Below are positions 41,193 to 49,845 of a DNA stretch of 64,000 nt, piece after piece; position 1 is the first letter of the stretch, and each line of letters opens with the position of its first letter. The translations under genes were made by a program, and so were the position numbers. Source of the stretch: Gordonia iterans (GTDB lineage Bacteria; Actinomycetota; Actinomycetes; Mycobacteriales; Mycobacteriaceae); assembly GCF_002993285.1 (NCBI RefSeq), contig NZ_CP027433.1:2294001-2358000 (forward strand). The letters are read 5' to 3'. The notes below the pieces were generated by a model, which was not told where the DNA came from, ran no database searches, and saw nothing but the letters and a program-made list of their open reading frames with translations.

Positions 41193-42111
41193 CGATCTCC
41201 CGGCGCTGCGCGGCGGGCGGCTCGACGACCCGCAGCTCACCGCCGCGCTCAACAGCCTCGAACTGACGGTCCGCCGGAAGCTCGACGGCGTCTTGCAGGG
41301 TTCGCATCTCGGCTTGATCCCGGGTCCGGGGTCCGAACCGGGGGAGGCCAGGCCCTACCAGCCGGGCGACGACATCCGGCGGATGGAGTGGTCGGTCACC
41401 GCCCGGACCACGCAGCCGCACGTCCGGCAGATGATCGCCGACCGCGAACTGGAGACGTGGTTCGTGATGGACGCCTCGGCCAGTCTGGACTTCGGTTCCG
41501 GCGAACACAGCAAACGCGATCTCGCGGTGGCGGCAGCCGCGGCGATCGTCCATCTCACGTCCGGCGGCGGCAACCGCCACGGCGCGGTGATCGTCACCGG
41601 CGACTCGGTGACCAGGATCCCCGCCCGGGCGGGCCGGGCGCATGCGCGGAACCTGCTGAAGGCTCTGGCCACCACCCACCGGGCCGAAACCGGTGTGCGC
41701 GGCGATCTGAACGCGGGTCTGGAAGCGCTGCGGCGCCCGCAGCGCCGGCGTGGCATGGCGGTGGTGATCAGCGACTTCCTCGGGCCCCTGGACTGGTCCC
41801 GCTCGCTGCGCGCCATCGGCGCGCATCACGAGCTCCTGGGCGTGGAGGTGCTCGACCCGCTCGACGTCGAACTGCCCGACGTCGGACCGGTGACGCTGGC
41901 CGACGCCGAGTCCGGCGAGATCGTGGAGATCGACGTGACCCCGCGGGTGCGCGCCGACTTCGCCGCGGCGGCCGCCGCCCATCGCGCCGAGGTGCAGAGC
42001 ACCTTCCGCGGTTCGGCGGGCGCCCTGATGACCCTGCGCACCGACCGCGACTGGATCGCCGACACGGTGCGCTTCGTGGGCCGGCGCCGTCGTGCGGCGG
42101 GGGTACGCTGA
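41179..42111 (+). CDS. DUF58 domain protein
   Basis: Encodes 310 residues, soluble, with the DUF58 signature around YQPGDDIRRMEWSVTARTTQPHVRQMIADRELETWFVMDASASLDFG and a vWA-like fold whose metal site is partly kept (DASAS). Overlaps moxR by 14 bp and the next gene by one base (TGATG), so all three are translationally coupled. Rv1480 position. Probably recruits substrates for the MoxR ATPase; the substrate is unknown. Confidence 0.9.
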   Translation: MSANSDLPALRGGRLDDPQLTAALNSLELTVRRKLDGVLQGSHLGLIPGPGSEPGEARPYQPGDDIRRMEWSVTARTTQPHVRQMIADRELETWFVMDASASLDFGSGEHSKRDLAVAAAAAIVHLTSGGGNRHGAVIVTGDSVTRIPARAGRAHARNLLKALATTHRAETGVRGDLNAGLEALRRPQRRRGMAVVISDFLGPLDWSRSLRAIGAHHELLGVEVLDPLDVELPDVGPVTLADAESGEIVEIDVTPRVRADFAAAAAAHRAEVQSTFRGSAGALMTLRTDRDWIADTVRFVGRRRRAAGVR

Positions 42112-43103
42112 TGGGACGCTGGTTCGGGCACCCCTGGTGGCTCCTGGCGAGCCTGCTCGTCGCCGGATTTGTCGCGGCTTATGTCCTCGAGATGCGCCGC
42201 CGCAAGGCCCGCGCCCTCCGGTTCGCGAACCTCGACGTCCTGCGCAGCGTCACGCCGGCCAAGCAGGACCGCTTCCGGCATGTGCCCTTCGCGTTCCTGG
42301 CCGTCGGCCTGCTCCTGTTGACCATCGCGATGGCCGGCCCGCTCGCCGAGCGCAACGTGCCCCGCGACCGGGCGACGGTCATGCTCGTCGTCGACGTCTC
42401 CAACTCGATGAAGGCCACCGACGTCGCGCCCTCCCGACTGGAGGCCGCCCAGGCTGCCGGCAAGCGGTTCGCCGACGAGCTGACACCCGGCATCAACCTC
42501 GGTCTGGTGTCGTTCGCCGGCACCGCCTCGACGCTGGTGTCGCCGACACCGGACCACAACGCGACCAAGAACGCCCTCGGCAAGCTCAAGCTGGCCGACA
42601 AGACGGCGACCGGCGAAGGCATCTTCGCGGCACTGGACCAGATCCAGACCCTCAACTCCGCGCTCGGCGGCGACGATCACGCCCCGCCCGCGCACATCGT
42701 CCTGCTGTCGGACGGCAAGCAGACTGTGCCGGAGAGCCCGGACGATCCGCGCGGTGGGTTCACTGCGGCCCGCAAGGCCAAAGAGGAGCAGATCCCGGTC
42801 TCCACCATCTCGTTCGGCACCATGCACGGCACCGTCGAACTCGAAGGCCCGGGCGGCCAAGTGGAGCGGGTACCGGTGCCGGTCGACGACGAGTCGCTGC
42901 GCCAGATCGCCAATCTCGCCGGCGGCGAGTTCTACACCGCCTCGAGCCTCGACGAACTGAACCGGGTCTACGAGACCCTGCAACGCCAGATCGGTTTCGA
43001 GCGGGAACGCGGGGACAATTCGCGGCCCTGGCTCATCGCCGGAACCATGGTGGTGCTGGCCGCGCTGCTGGCCGCCCTCCTCCTCAATCGCCGACTTCCG
43101 TGA
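42111..43103 (+). CDS. vWA-domain membrane protein
   Basis: Encodes 330 residues: N-terminal membrane helix (about 7-26), a second at about 60-76, a vWA domain with complete metal site (VVDVSNSMKATD, TATGEG, LLSDGKQT), and a C-terminal helix (about 308-327). The vWA domain faces outside between the second and third helices, as in BatA-type proteins and Rv1481. Third gene of the MoxR unit. The ATG at 42111 shares its A with the DUF58 stop. Confidence 0.9.
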   Translation: MGRWFGHPWWLLASLLVAGFVAAYVLEMRRRKARALRFANLDVLRSVTPAKQDRFRHVPFAFLAVGLLLLTIAMAGPLAERNVPRDRATVMLVVDVSNSMKATDVAPSRLEAAQAAGKRFADELTPGINLGLVSFAGTASTLVSPTPDHNATKNALGKLKLADKTATGEGIFAALDQIQTLNSALGGDDHAPPAHIVLLSDGKQTVPESPDDPRGGFTAARKAKEEQIPVSTISFGTMHGTVELEGPGGQVERVPVPVDDESLRQIANLAGGEFYTASSLDELNRVYETLQRQIGFERERGDNSRPWLIAGTMVVLAALLAALLLNRRLP

Positions 43104-43113
43104 GATAGGTTAA

Positions 43114-43851
<738 letters not shown>

Positions 43852-43912
43852 CCGTTCCCGACCGGGCGATCTCGCCCTCGACACCCCTCTTCGACTTCAA
43901 GGAGCTACCACA

Positions 43913-44746
43913 GTGAGCGGAATCCTCGCGGGCAAGACCGTCCTGGTCACCGGCATCATCACCGACGCATCCATCGCCTTCGCCACCGCGGCACAGGCTC
44001 AGGAAGCCGGCGCCACGGTGATCATCACCGGCATCCCCGAGCGGTTGCGGCTGATCAATCGCATCGCCAAGCGCCTGCCGCAGGAAGTCCCCGACGCGAT
44101 CCCGCTCGACGTGACCGACGAAGAGAGCCTCGGCGCGCTCGCCGACCGCGTCCGCGAACTGGCACCCGAGGGCGTCGACGGTGTGGTGCACTCGATCGCC
44201 TTCGCCCCGCGCACCCTGATGGGGCCCGACGCGCTGCCGTTCCTGGAAGGGCCCGGTCCCGACGTCGCGAAGGCCTTCGAGATCTCCGCGTGGAGTTACG
44301 CGTCGCTGGCCCGCGCGGTGCTGCCGGTGATGAACGAGGGCGGCTCGATCGTGGGCATGGACTTCGACCCGCGCACCGCCGTGCCGGACTACAACTGGAT
44401 GGGCGTGGCCAAGGCCGCCCTGGAGTCGGTGAACCGGTACGTCGCTCGCGAGGTCGGCTACGCCAAGAAGATCCGCTCCAACCTGGTGGCCGCGGGCCCG
44501 ATCAAGACGCTGGCGGCCAAGGCGATCTCGGGCACCGCGACCGACGATGCCAAGAAGCTGAACATGCTCAACGAGTACTGGGACGGCGCCTCGCCCATCG
44601 GCTGGAACGTCGACGATCCCACCCCCGTCGGCAAGAGCGTCGTCGCGCTGCTCTCTGATTGGCTGCCGGCCACCACCGCCTCGATCGTCTACGTCGACGG
44701 CGGCGCCAGCCACAACACCTGGTTTCCCGAGAACATGCTGAGCTGA
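43913..44746 (+). CDS. inhA: enoyl-ACP reductase InhA
   Basis: NADH-dependent enoyl-ACP reductase, last step of the FAS-II cycle and the isoniazid target in mycobacteria. The 277 residues keep the InhA-type cofactor loop [20 protein letters not shown] (the position of mycobacterial S94), and the catalytic pair in [13 protein letters not shown] at 43913 with AAGGAG upstream. Co-transcribed with fabG1 and, after one base, hemH. Confidence 0.96.
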   Translation: MSGILAGKTVLVTGIITDASIAFATAAQAQEAGATVIITGIPERLRLINRIAKRLPQEVPDAIPLDVTDEESLGALADRVRELAPEGVDGVVHSIAFAPRTLMGPDALPFLEGPGPDVAKAFEISAWSYASLARAVLPVMNEGGSIVGMDFDPRTAVPDYNWMGVAKAALESVNRYVAREVGYAKKIRSNLVAAGPIKTLAAKAISGTATDDAKKLNMLNEYWDGASPIGWNVDDPTPVGKSVVALLSDWLPATTASIVYVDGGASHNTWFPENMLS

Positions 44747-44747
44747 C

Positions 44748-45881
44748 GTGCGGCAGGCTGATCTCCCGGACGCCGTCGCCGGTCGAGCCCCGGCATCGCT
44801 CAACGAGTCGGGGAGGAGCGCAGCGACGAACCGTGCCGACACGACGACAGGCCGGTTCACCGCACTGCTGTTCCTCTCCTTCGGCGGCCCCGACGGTCCC
44901 GAGGACGTCCGACCCTTCCTGGAGAACGTCACCCGGGGCCGCGGCGTTCCCCCGGAGCGGCTCGACGAGGTGGTCGAACACTATCTGCACTTCGGCGGAG
45001 TGTCACCGATCAACCGGCTCAATCTGGACATGATCGCCGCGCTCGCCGCCGAACTGCGCAGCCGCGGAATCGAACTGCCGATCTACTTCGGTAACCGAAA
45101 CTGGACGCCGTACGTCGCCGATGCGGTCTCGGAGATCGTGGCCGACGGACACTCCCGCGCCCTCGTCTTCCCGACGTCCGCATGGGGTGGGTACTCGGGC
45201 TGTCGCCAATACCACGAGGACGTCGCGCGTGCGCTGGACGAGACCGGTCGGCGCGACGATCTGCTGCTGCGCAAGCTCCCGCAGTACTGGTCCGAGCCGG
45301 GGTTCACCGCCGCGGCCGCGGCCACGGTACGACGGGCGCAGGCGGAGTTGGGGGCGGGGCCGCCCGCTCGGCTGGTGTTCACCGCGCACTCCATTCCGCT
45401 TGCGGCCGACCGGACCGCCGGTCCTCCCGAAGCCGGCGGCCACCTGTACTCGCGGCAGGTGCGCGATGCCGCGGCCCGGGTCGCCGCCGAGCTCGGCGTC
45501 GGCGAGTACGACGTCGTGTGGCAGTCGCGCTCGGGCCCGCCCCACGTTCCGTGGCTCGAGCCCGACATCTGCGACCACCTGGAAGCACTCGCCGCGCAGG
45601 GTGTCGGCCGCGTCGTCGTGTGCCCGATCGGCTTCGTCTCCGACCACCTCGAGGTGATCTGGGACCTGGACTCCGAGGCCCGCGATCGCGCCGCCGAACT
45701 CGGGCTGGCGTACGCGCGCGCCGGCACCGTCGGCACCGATCCGGCGTTCATCTCGATGGCGGCCGATCTGGTTGAGCGGTACGCCGACGGGGAAGGCGAC
45801 TGCGATGTTCTCGGCTGCGGCGACAACGGCTCGCTCTGCCGTACCGGTTGCTGCGCGCTTCCGGCCCGGCCCACGCGCTGA
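44748..45881 (+). CDS. hemH: ferrochelatase
   Basis: Inserts ferrous iron into (copro)porphyrin in heme synthesis. Of 377 residues, the core begins at FTALLFLSFGGPDGPEDVRPF and contains FTAHSIPL with the catalytic histidine, VVCPIGFVSDHLEVIWDLD, and the cysteines that hold the [2Fe-2S] cluster of actinobacterial enzymes (GYSGC in mid-protein and the C-terminal DCDVLGCGDNGSLCRTGCC). The only in-frame start is the GTG at 44748, one base after inhA. It adds about 36 N-terminal residues, part of which come from a repeat-like DNA segment. Confidence 0.93.
   Translation: MRQADLPDAVAGRAPASLNESGRSAATNRADTTTGRFTALLFLSFGGPDGPEDVRPFLENVTRGRGVPPERLDEVVEHYLHFGGVSPINRLNLDMIAALAAELRSRGIELPIYFGNRNWTPYVADAVSEIVADGHSRALVFPTSAWGGYSGCRQYHEDVARALDETGRRDDLLLRKLPQYWSEPGFTAAAAATVRRAQAELGAGPPARLVFTAHSIPLAADRTAGPPEAGGHLYSRQVRDAAARVAAELGVGEYDVVWQSRSGPPHVPWLEPDICDHLEALAAQGVGRVVVCPIGFVSDHLEVIWDLDSEARDRAAELGLAYARAGTVGTDPAFISMAADLVERYADGEGDCDVLGCGDNGSLCRTGCCALPARPTR
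44780..44830. repeat. dispersed-repeat-like segment inside the hemH 5' end
   Basis: GGTCGAGCCCCGGCATCGCT, CTCAACGAGTC and GAGGAGCGCAGCGACGA resemble pieces of the dispersed repeats upstream of the HNH genes and in qor. It encodes part of the extra N-terminus of ferrochelatase, between the inhA stop and the conserved core. Confidence 0.4.
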
Positions 45882-45912
45882 GATTCAGCGGATCCGCTCG
45901 GTCCGGGCCTAA

Positions 45913-45955
45913 GCGTCAGCGGATTCGCGCGTCACGCGCACCGATCCGCTGACGC
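45913..45955. terminator. bidirectional hairpin terminator after hemH
   Basis: Perfect 11-bp arms (GCGTCAGCGGA and TCCGCTGACGC) enclose 21 bases with further internal GCGCGT/ACGCGC pairing. It sits between the convergent ends of hemH and the Rv1486c-like gene. Confidence 0.75.
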
Positions 45956-45959
45956 GGCG

Positions 45960-46778
45960 TCACGGCTCTCGGCGGAAGTCGCGGAGCAGGGTGTTGACGG
46001 CGGCGGCGCGAGCCCTGCGAGTGAGCGCCGCCAGCCGCCGGAGTTGAGCGTCCGCCGACGCGACCTGCTCGGCCGAGACGCCGAGACTGCCGCCGGCCCC
46101 GAGTCCCGTCGAAGCGACCAGGCTGATGATCGCGTCGATCTGCCCGGCGGTGGCGAGCATCCGGTCCACCCGCTGCCGCTCGTGCGGGGGCAGGTCCAGA
46201 CCGAGCGCCCGGGTACGGGCGGCGAGCGCATCGCGGAGGTCGGCCGGTCCGGACGTGCGCGGGCCGGACAGGCCGGCGATCACCGTGGCCGCCTCGGCGA
46301 CGGCCTCGCGCAGCTCGTATTCGAGCTCGCCGGCGGTCTGGTCGGCGCCGATCGCCTCGATGTCCACCGAGTCGTCCAGCGCGCGGACCGTCCACCGGCA
46401 GCGCTCAGCCGTTCCTCGCGCTGTCATCGCTAGCCGCTCTCCGGCCTCCGGGGCCAACAAGAGCACTTCGCGGGCGGCGAGAACATCGTCGTTCAGCACT
46501 CGAGGAGGCAGGCCCTGGGCATCTCCCGGTGCGGGGAGCACGACGGCGCAGGCCGTGGCGCGCCCGACCAGCTTCAGCAGGTCCAGCACGGAGTCGCTCG
46601 ACACGATCCCGGTGCCCGGCGCAGCGTCGACTTCATGCGCCTGGGCGTAGTCGTGCAGGGTGTGCACCGCGTCGTCCGGTGCGACGACACCGGCCCGCCA
46701 CGCGGTCGCCCACAGGGCGAGCGCAGACGCCGGCCAGGCGCGCAGCAGGGCCCGAGGTGGTGATGTCGACATGGCCAC
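45960..46778 (-). CDS. conserved hypothetical protein (Rv1486c-like)
   Basis: Encodes 272 residues from GTG 46778 (or 270 from ATG 46772). Mostly helical and alanine/leucine-rich, with no membrane helix, signal peptide or catalytic motif I recognise. The first 60 residues (LWATAWRAGVVAPDDAVHTLHDY) form the best-conserved-looking part. Location after hemH and opposite to it corresponds to M. tuberculosis Rv1486c. Function unknown. Confidence 0.78.
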   Translation of the reverse strand: MAMSTSPPRALLRAWPASALALWATAWRAGVVAPDDAVHTLHDYAQAHEVDAAPGTGIVSSDSVLDLLKLVGRATACAVVLPAPGDAQGLPPRVLNDDVLAAREVLLLAPEAGERLAMTARGTAERCRWTVRALDDSVDIEAIGADQTAGELEYELREAVAEAATVIAGLSGPRTSGPADLRDALAARTRALGLDLPPHERQRVDRMLATAGQIDAIISLVASTGLGAGGSLGVSAEQVASADAQLRRLAALTRRARAAAVNTLLRDFRREP

Positions 46779-46839
46779 ACCACGATACGCGGAGCGTCGC
46801 CCGGCGTGAACACCTCCGCATGGCCTACCCTGAGCACCC

Positions 46840-47670
46840 GTGACGAATGATCGCTACGGACGTGACGTTCTTTCCCAGCCCCGTCGAGCCAAACCGAAGG
46901 CGCCCGAGGTGGCTGGGGAGCCCGGCTTGGTGGTCGAGGACGCGGGCACCGGATTCTGTGGCGCCGTGGTCGGGTGGGAGAAGACCTACGCCGCGGACAT
47001 GGTCCGGCTCGAGGACCGCCACGGGCGCACGCGCGTCTTCCACGCCTATCCCGCGGCCTTCTTGATCGACGGCGCCCCGGTGACGCTGGTCCGGCCCCGC
47101 GGACGCGGCCCCAACGCACCCCAGACCATCCAGACCGCGTCCGGATCCCGAGCACTCCCGAAACAGCGTGCGCGGACCGCGCGAGCGAGCCGGATCTTCG
47201 TCGAAGGCGTCCACGACGCGACTCTGCTGGAACGCGTGTGGGGCGACGACCTGCGCGCCGAGGGCGTCGTCGTGATGAGCCTGGACGGCCTGGACAACCT
47301 CGACGACGCGCTCGCCGACTTCCAGCCGGCACCGCATCGTCGGGCTGGAGTCCTGGTGGATCACCTGGTGTCCGGTTCCAAGGAGGAGAAGCTGACCACC
47401 GGCGTCGGGCCTGACGTGCTGGTGTGCGGTCATCCCTACGTGGACGTGTGGCAGGCGGTCAAGCCCGCGGCCGTGGGCATCGAGGCCTGGCCGGTGATAC
47501 CGATGGGCACCGACTGGAAGACCGGCATCTGCGATGCGCTCGGCTGGGGAACCCCGCAGGACGGCTGGCGCCGGGTGCTGAACGCGGTGTCCAGCTTCCG
47601 TGAGCTCGAAGTGCCGTTGATCCGCAGCGTCGAGGAACTGATCGACTTCGTCACCGAACCGCCGGAGTAG
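46840..47670 (+). CDS. DUF3097 family protein
   Basis: Encodes 276 residues, soluble. A small N-terminal beta-domain (VVEDAGTGFCGAVVGWEKTYAADMVRLEDRHGRTRVF) is followed by a Toprim-like alpha/beta region (RIFVEGVHDATLLERVWGDDLR...VLVDHLVSGSKE), which is why nucleic-acid or nucleotide binding is suspected. The family is restricted mostly to actinobacteria and uncharacterised. GTG at 46840, divergent from the Rv1486c-like gene. Confidence 0.85.
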   Translation: MTNDRYGRDVLSQPRRAKPKAPEVAGEPGLVVEDAGTGFCGAVVGWEKTYAADMVRLEDRHGRTRVFHAYPAAFLIDGAPVTLVRPRGRGPNAPQTIQTASGSRALPKQRARTARASRIFVEGVHDATLLERVWGDDLRAEGVVVMSLDGLDNLDDALADFQPAPHRRAGVLVDHLVSGSKEEKLTTGVGPDVLVCGHPYVDVWQAVKPAAVGIEAWPVIPMGTDWKTGICDALGWGTPQDGWRRVLNAVSSFRELEVPLIRSVEELIDFVTEPPE

Positions 47671-47732
47671 CTCCGGTCGGGTCCGCGACCGAGCGTCCTG
47701 GCTGGTGGAGGTCGGGGTGCCGACGCGCCTCG

Positions 47733-48299
47733 TCAGCTGTGCCCGAGGAGCCAGCCGATTCCGGCGGCGGCGCACGCCCAGAGGACTGACGCGAAGGTGC
47801 CGAGGATGAACTGCTCGCTCGCATGGTGCTCACGCAACTGGGGGAAACGGGCCAGTCCTTTGACGCCGAGGATCACGGCGATTCCGGCGGGCCACGCCAA
47901 GAGCAGGCTGACCGCGATGCCGGTGCGCTCCATGAGGCCGATCACCCGGCCGCCTCGCAGCGGGGGATCGAGGGCGGGGTCGTCGTAGTTGTCGTCACGC
48001 GTCGGGATGCCGCCGGCGGCCAGGACCGCGCGCACCGCGTAGCCGCCGGTCGTCGCCGCGGCGACCACGGCCAGGACCCGGCCCGCGACGAGTGCCGGGC
48101 CGTCGAAGCCGTCCGACACAGCAGCCGCGACGGCCGCCGCTCCCAGCAGTGCCGTCAGAGCGGCCGACATGACGAGGTCGAAGCGGATCAGGTCGGCGTC
48201 CGAGCGATCCGGGTCCTTCACCAGCCGGGCCCGCACCGGAACTCCGGCGAGCGCATACGCGACGGCGAGGGCCATCAGCACTGTCGCGATCATCGTCAT
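47733..48299 (-). CDS. four-to-five-helix membrane protein paired with a SatD-like regulator
   Basis: Encodes 188 residues, nearly all hydrophobic helices separated by short charged loops (RARLVKDPDRSDADLIRFD; RDDNYDDPALDPP; LREHHASEQF). The start overlaps the stop of the upstream SatD-like gene (ATGA), so they are coupled; the pairing resembles SatD/SatE-type neighbours. Function unknown. Expression should follow the three-palindrome operator upstream of the pair. Confidence 0.78.
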   Translation of the reverse strand: MTMIATVLMALAVAYALAGVPVRARLVKDPDRSDADLIRFDLVMSAALTALLGAAAVAAAVSDGFDGPALVAGRVLAVVAAATTGGYAVRAVLAAGGIPTRDDNYDDPALDPPLRGGRVIGLMERTGIAVSLLLAWPAGIAVILGVKGLARFPQLREHHASEQFILGTFASVLWACAAAGIGWLLGHS

Positions 48300-48898
48300 T
48301 CCTCCTGCCCGCCGTCCGGCCGAACGTCGCTGTGCCGCAGCAGCACGACGACGAGGTCCTCGGTGTCACGTTGCAGGTCCCACCGCGCCGAGCGCAGCCG
48401 CAGCGAGATCGCCTGCGGAGTGATGCCCAACTGTTCCGCGGCCTGCGCCTGGGTGAGCCCGGAGGCGACCAGTTCGACCGCTTCCCGGCCCGCTTCGGTG
48501 CGTCCGGTCTCCAGATCCACCAGGAGGCAGGCGGCGGTCTGTGCCGGGCGGCACCACGATGACGACCCACGCACCTGCAGCGGCACCCGCTGCCCCTTCG
48601 CCGATTCGACCGCCGCCCGGGCCGCTTCGAATGCGCGGCCACGTCCGGCGCGTGTCTGGCGGGGGAGCGGCAGGTCGACGTCGTCGACGCCGACGCCCAC
48701 CGACCAGTGGCCGGAGGCCGCCAGATCGACCGCGACTCGGGCCAGCGCGGCCGGATCGTCGAACACCGCCTCTACCTCGTCGCCGGCCGTGCGCTCGAAG
48801 GCCCGCACGACCGGCGCGCCCCGGTAACGGTCGAGCAGGTCGGGAACGCGGTCGGCATCGCTGCGGCTCGCGCGCTGGTCTGCGGTCAGCACGAACAT
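48296..48898 (-). CDS. SatD-like protein with C-terminal helix-turn-helix
   Basis: Encodes 200 residues. The N-terminal two thirds look like the SatD family (FERTAGDEVEAVF, GHWSVGVGVDDVDLPLP, GRAFEAARAAVESAK), an alpha/beta fold related in shape to nucleotide-cyclase domains. The C-terminal part is a helix-turn-helix (LTQAQAAEQLGITPQAISLRLRSARW) followed by about 35 residues. Probably a DNA-binding regulator. Three identical-spacing palindromes sit directly upstream of its GGAGG and are the obvious candidate operator for autoregulation. ATG at 48898. Confidence 0.78.
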   Translation of the reverse strand: MFVLTADQRASRSDADRVPDLLDRYRGAPVVRAFERTAGDEVEAVFDDPAALARVAVDLAASGHWSVGVGVDDVDLPLPRQTRAGRGRAFEAARAAVESAKGQRVPLQVRGSSSWCRPAQTAACLLVDLETGRTEAGREAVELVASGLTQAQAAEQLGITPQAISLRLRSARWDLQRDTEDLVVVLLRHSDVRPDGGQEE

Positions 48899-48911
48899 GC
48901 CGTCACCTCCA

Positions 48912-48985
48912 TCAAGTCTCTATGCTTGATATTCTCAAATCAAGTATCCATGCTTGATATCTCATAATCAAGCCTTTGCACTTGA
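48912..48985. promoter_or_regulatory. three TCAAG-N8-CTTGA palindromes at exact 28-bp spacing
   Basis: TCAAG-N8-CTTGA occurs at 48912-48929, 48940-48957 and 48968-48985, start to start 28 bp each time, in a conspicuously AT-rich patch. The third overlaps the stop codon of the DedA-type gene; the first ends 14 bp before the SatD-like ATG. Spacers are mostly conserved between copies 1 and 2. Typical of cooperative binding by a dimeric regulator; the adjacent HTH protein is the best candidate. Confidence 0.8.
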
Positions 48986-49705
48986 TTCTCCCACCGGTAG
49001 TCGGGAGTCGACGATCAGGCCGACCACGCCGAGCGAGAACAAGGCGGCCGACACCACGATCATCACCGGCGACGCCTCGCCCGCCAGCGCATCGCCGAGG
49101 AACACCACCGCGGCGGTACCCGGCGCCGTACCCACGACGCTCGCCACGAAATACGGCATCGGCCGCACCGACGAGAGACCGGACGCGTAGTTCACCACGG
49201 CGAAGGGCACCACCGGGATCAGCCGCAACGAGCCGACTGCGAGCCAGCCCCGTCGCTCCAGGCGCTCTTCGACGGCCCGGAACCCCGGCTTGTCCAGGTG
49301 CCGCTCCACCCGGGCACGCCCGAGCCGGCGCGCCAACACGAACGCCACCGTCGCGGCGACCGCGGCCACCGCCATCGAACCGGTGAAACCGACCACCGGT
49401 CCGAACAACGCGCCGGCCGTCACCGTGAACGCCGTCCGCGGAATCGGTCCGACGATCGCAATCGTGTTCACCGCGAAGAACACGCAGGCGAACCACGGGC
49501 CGAGCGCATCGGACCACTCCCGCGCCCGCTCCACCGACGGCAGCGGCACCAGGTAGGCGCCGACGAGCACCGCTACGACCGCGGCCAGTCCGGCCAGCGC
49601 ACGCCAGAGCGGCCGCCGGGCAGGCGACGACGGCGCCGGGCCGACGGCGCCGGAGACCAGGTCTACCGGCTCGTCCACCACCCGGGACCGATTGGAACGA
49701 CGCAC
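48968..49705 (-). CDS. DedA/TVP38/TMEM64-family (SNARE-associated) membrane protein
   Basis: Encodes 245 residues with about six hydrophobic segments. Family motifs: IVGPIPRTAFTVTAGALFGPVVGF and the GSLRLIPVVPFAVVNYASGLS block. Members act in lipid scrambling or membrane homeostasis in other organisms. GTG start at 49705. In the Rv1491c position, divergent from mutA. Its last codons lie within the operator palindrome of the next gene. Confidence 0.87.
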   Translation of the reverse strand: MRRSNRSRVVDEPVDLVSGAVGPAPSSPARRPLWRALAGLAAVVAVLVGAYLVPLPSVERAREWSDALGPWFACVFFAVNTIAIVGPIPRTAFTVTAGALFGPVVGFTGSMAVAAVAATVAFVLARRLGRARVERHLDKPGFRAVEERLERRGWLAVGSLRLIPVVPFAVVNYASGLSSVRPMPYFVASVVGTAPGTAAVVFLGDALAGEASPVMIVVSAALFSLGVVGLIVDSRLPVGESSAKA

Positions 49706-49845
49706 CCAGCAAGCTTAGGCCGCCCACAACGCTGATCCACGCCGCACGTCCCGGTGTCACGGGTCACAACGCCATCGCGAAATGTCACACTGCTCATCCG
49801 TTACTGTGCATCCAGGCCCAGCGACCACGGAGGACTACGGCAGCG

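Noticed and set aside
49706..49845. Possible cobalamin riboswitch upstream of mutA
   Set aside because: Only 140 bp with no recognisable B12-box; an ordinary promoter region with GGAGG suffices.
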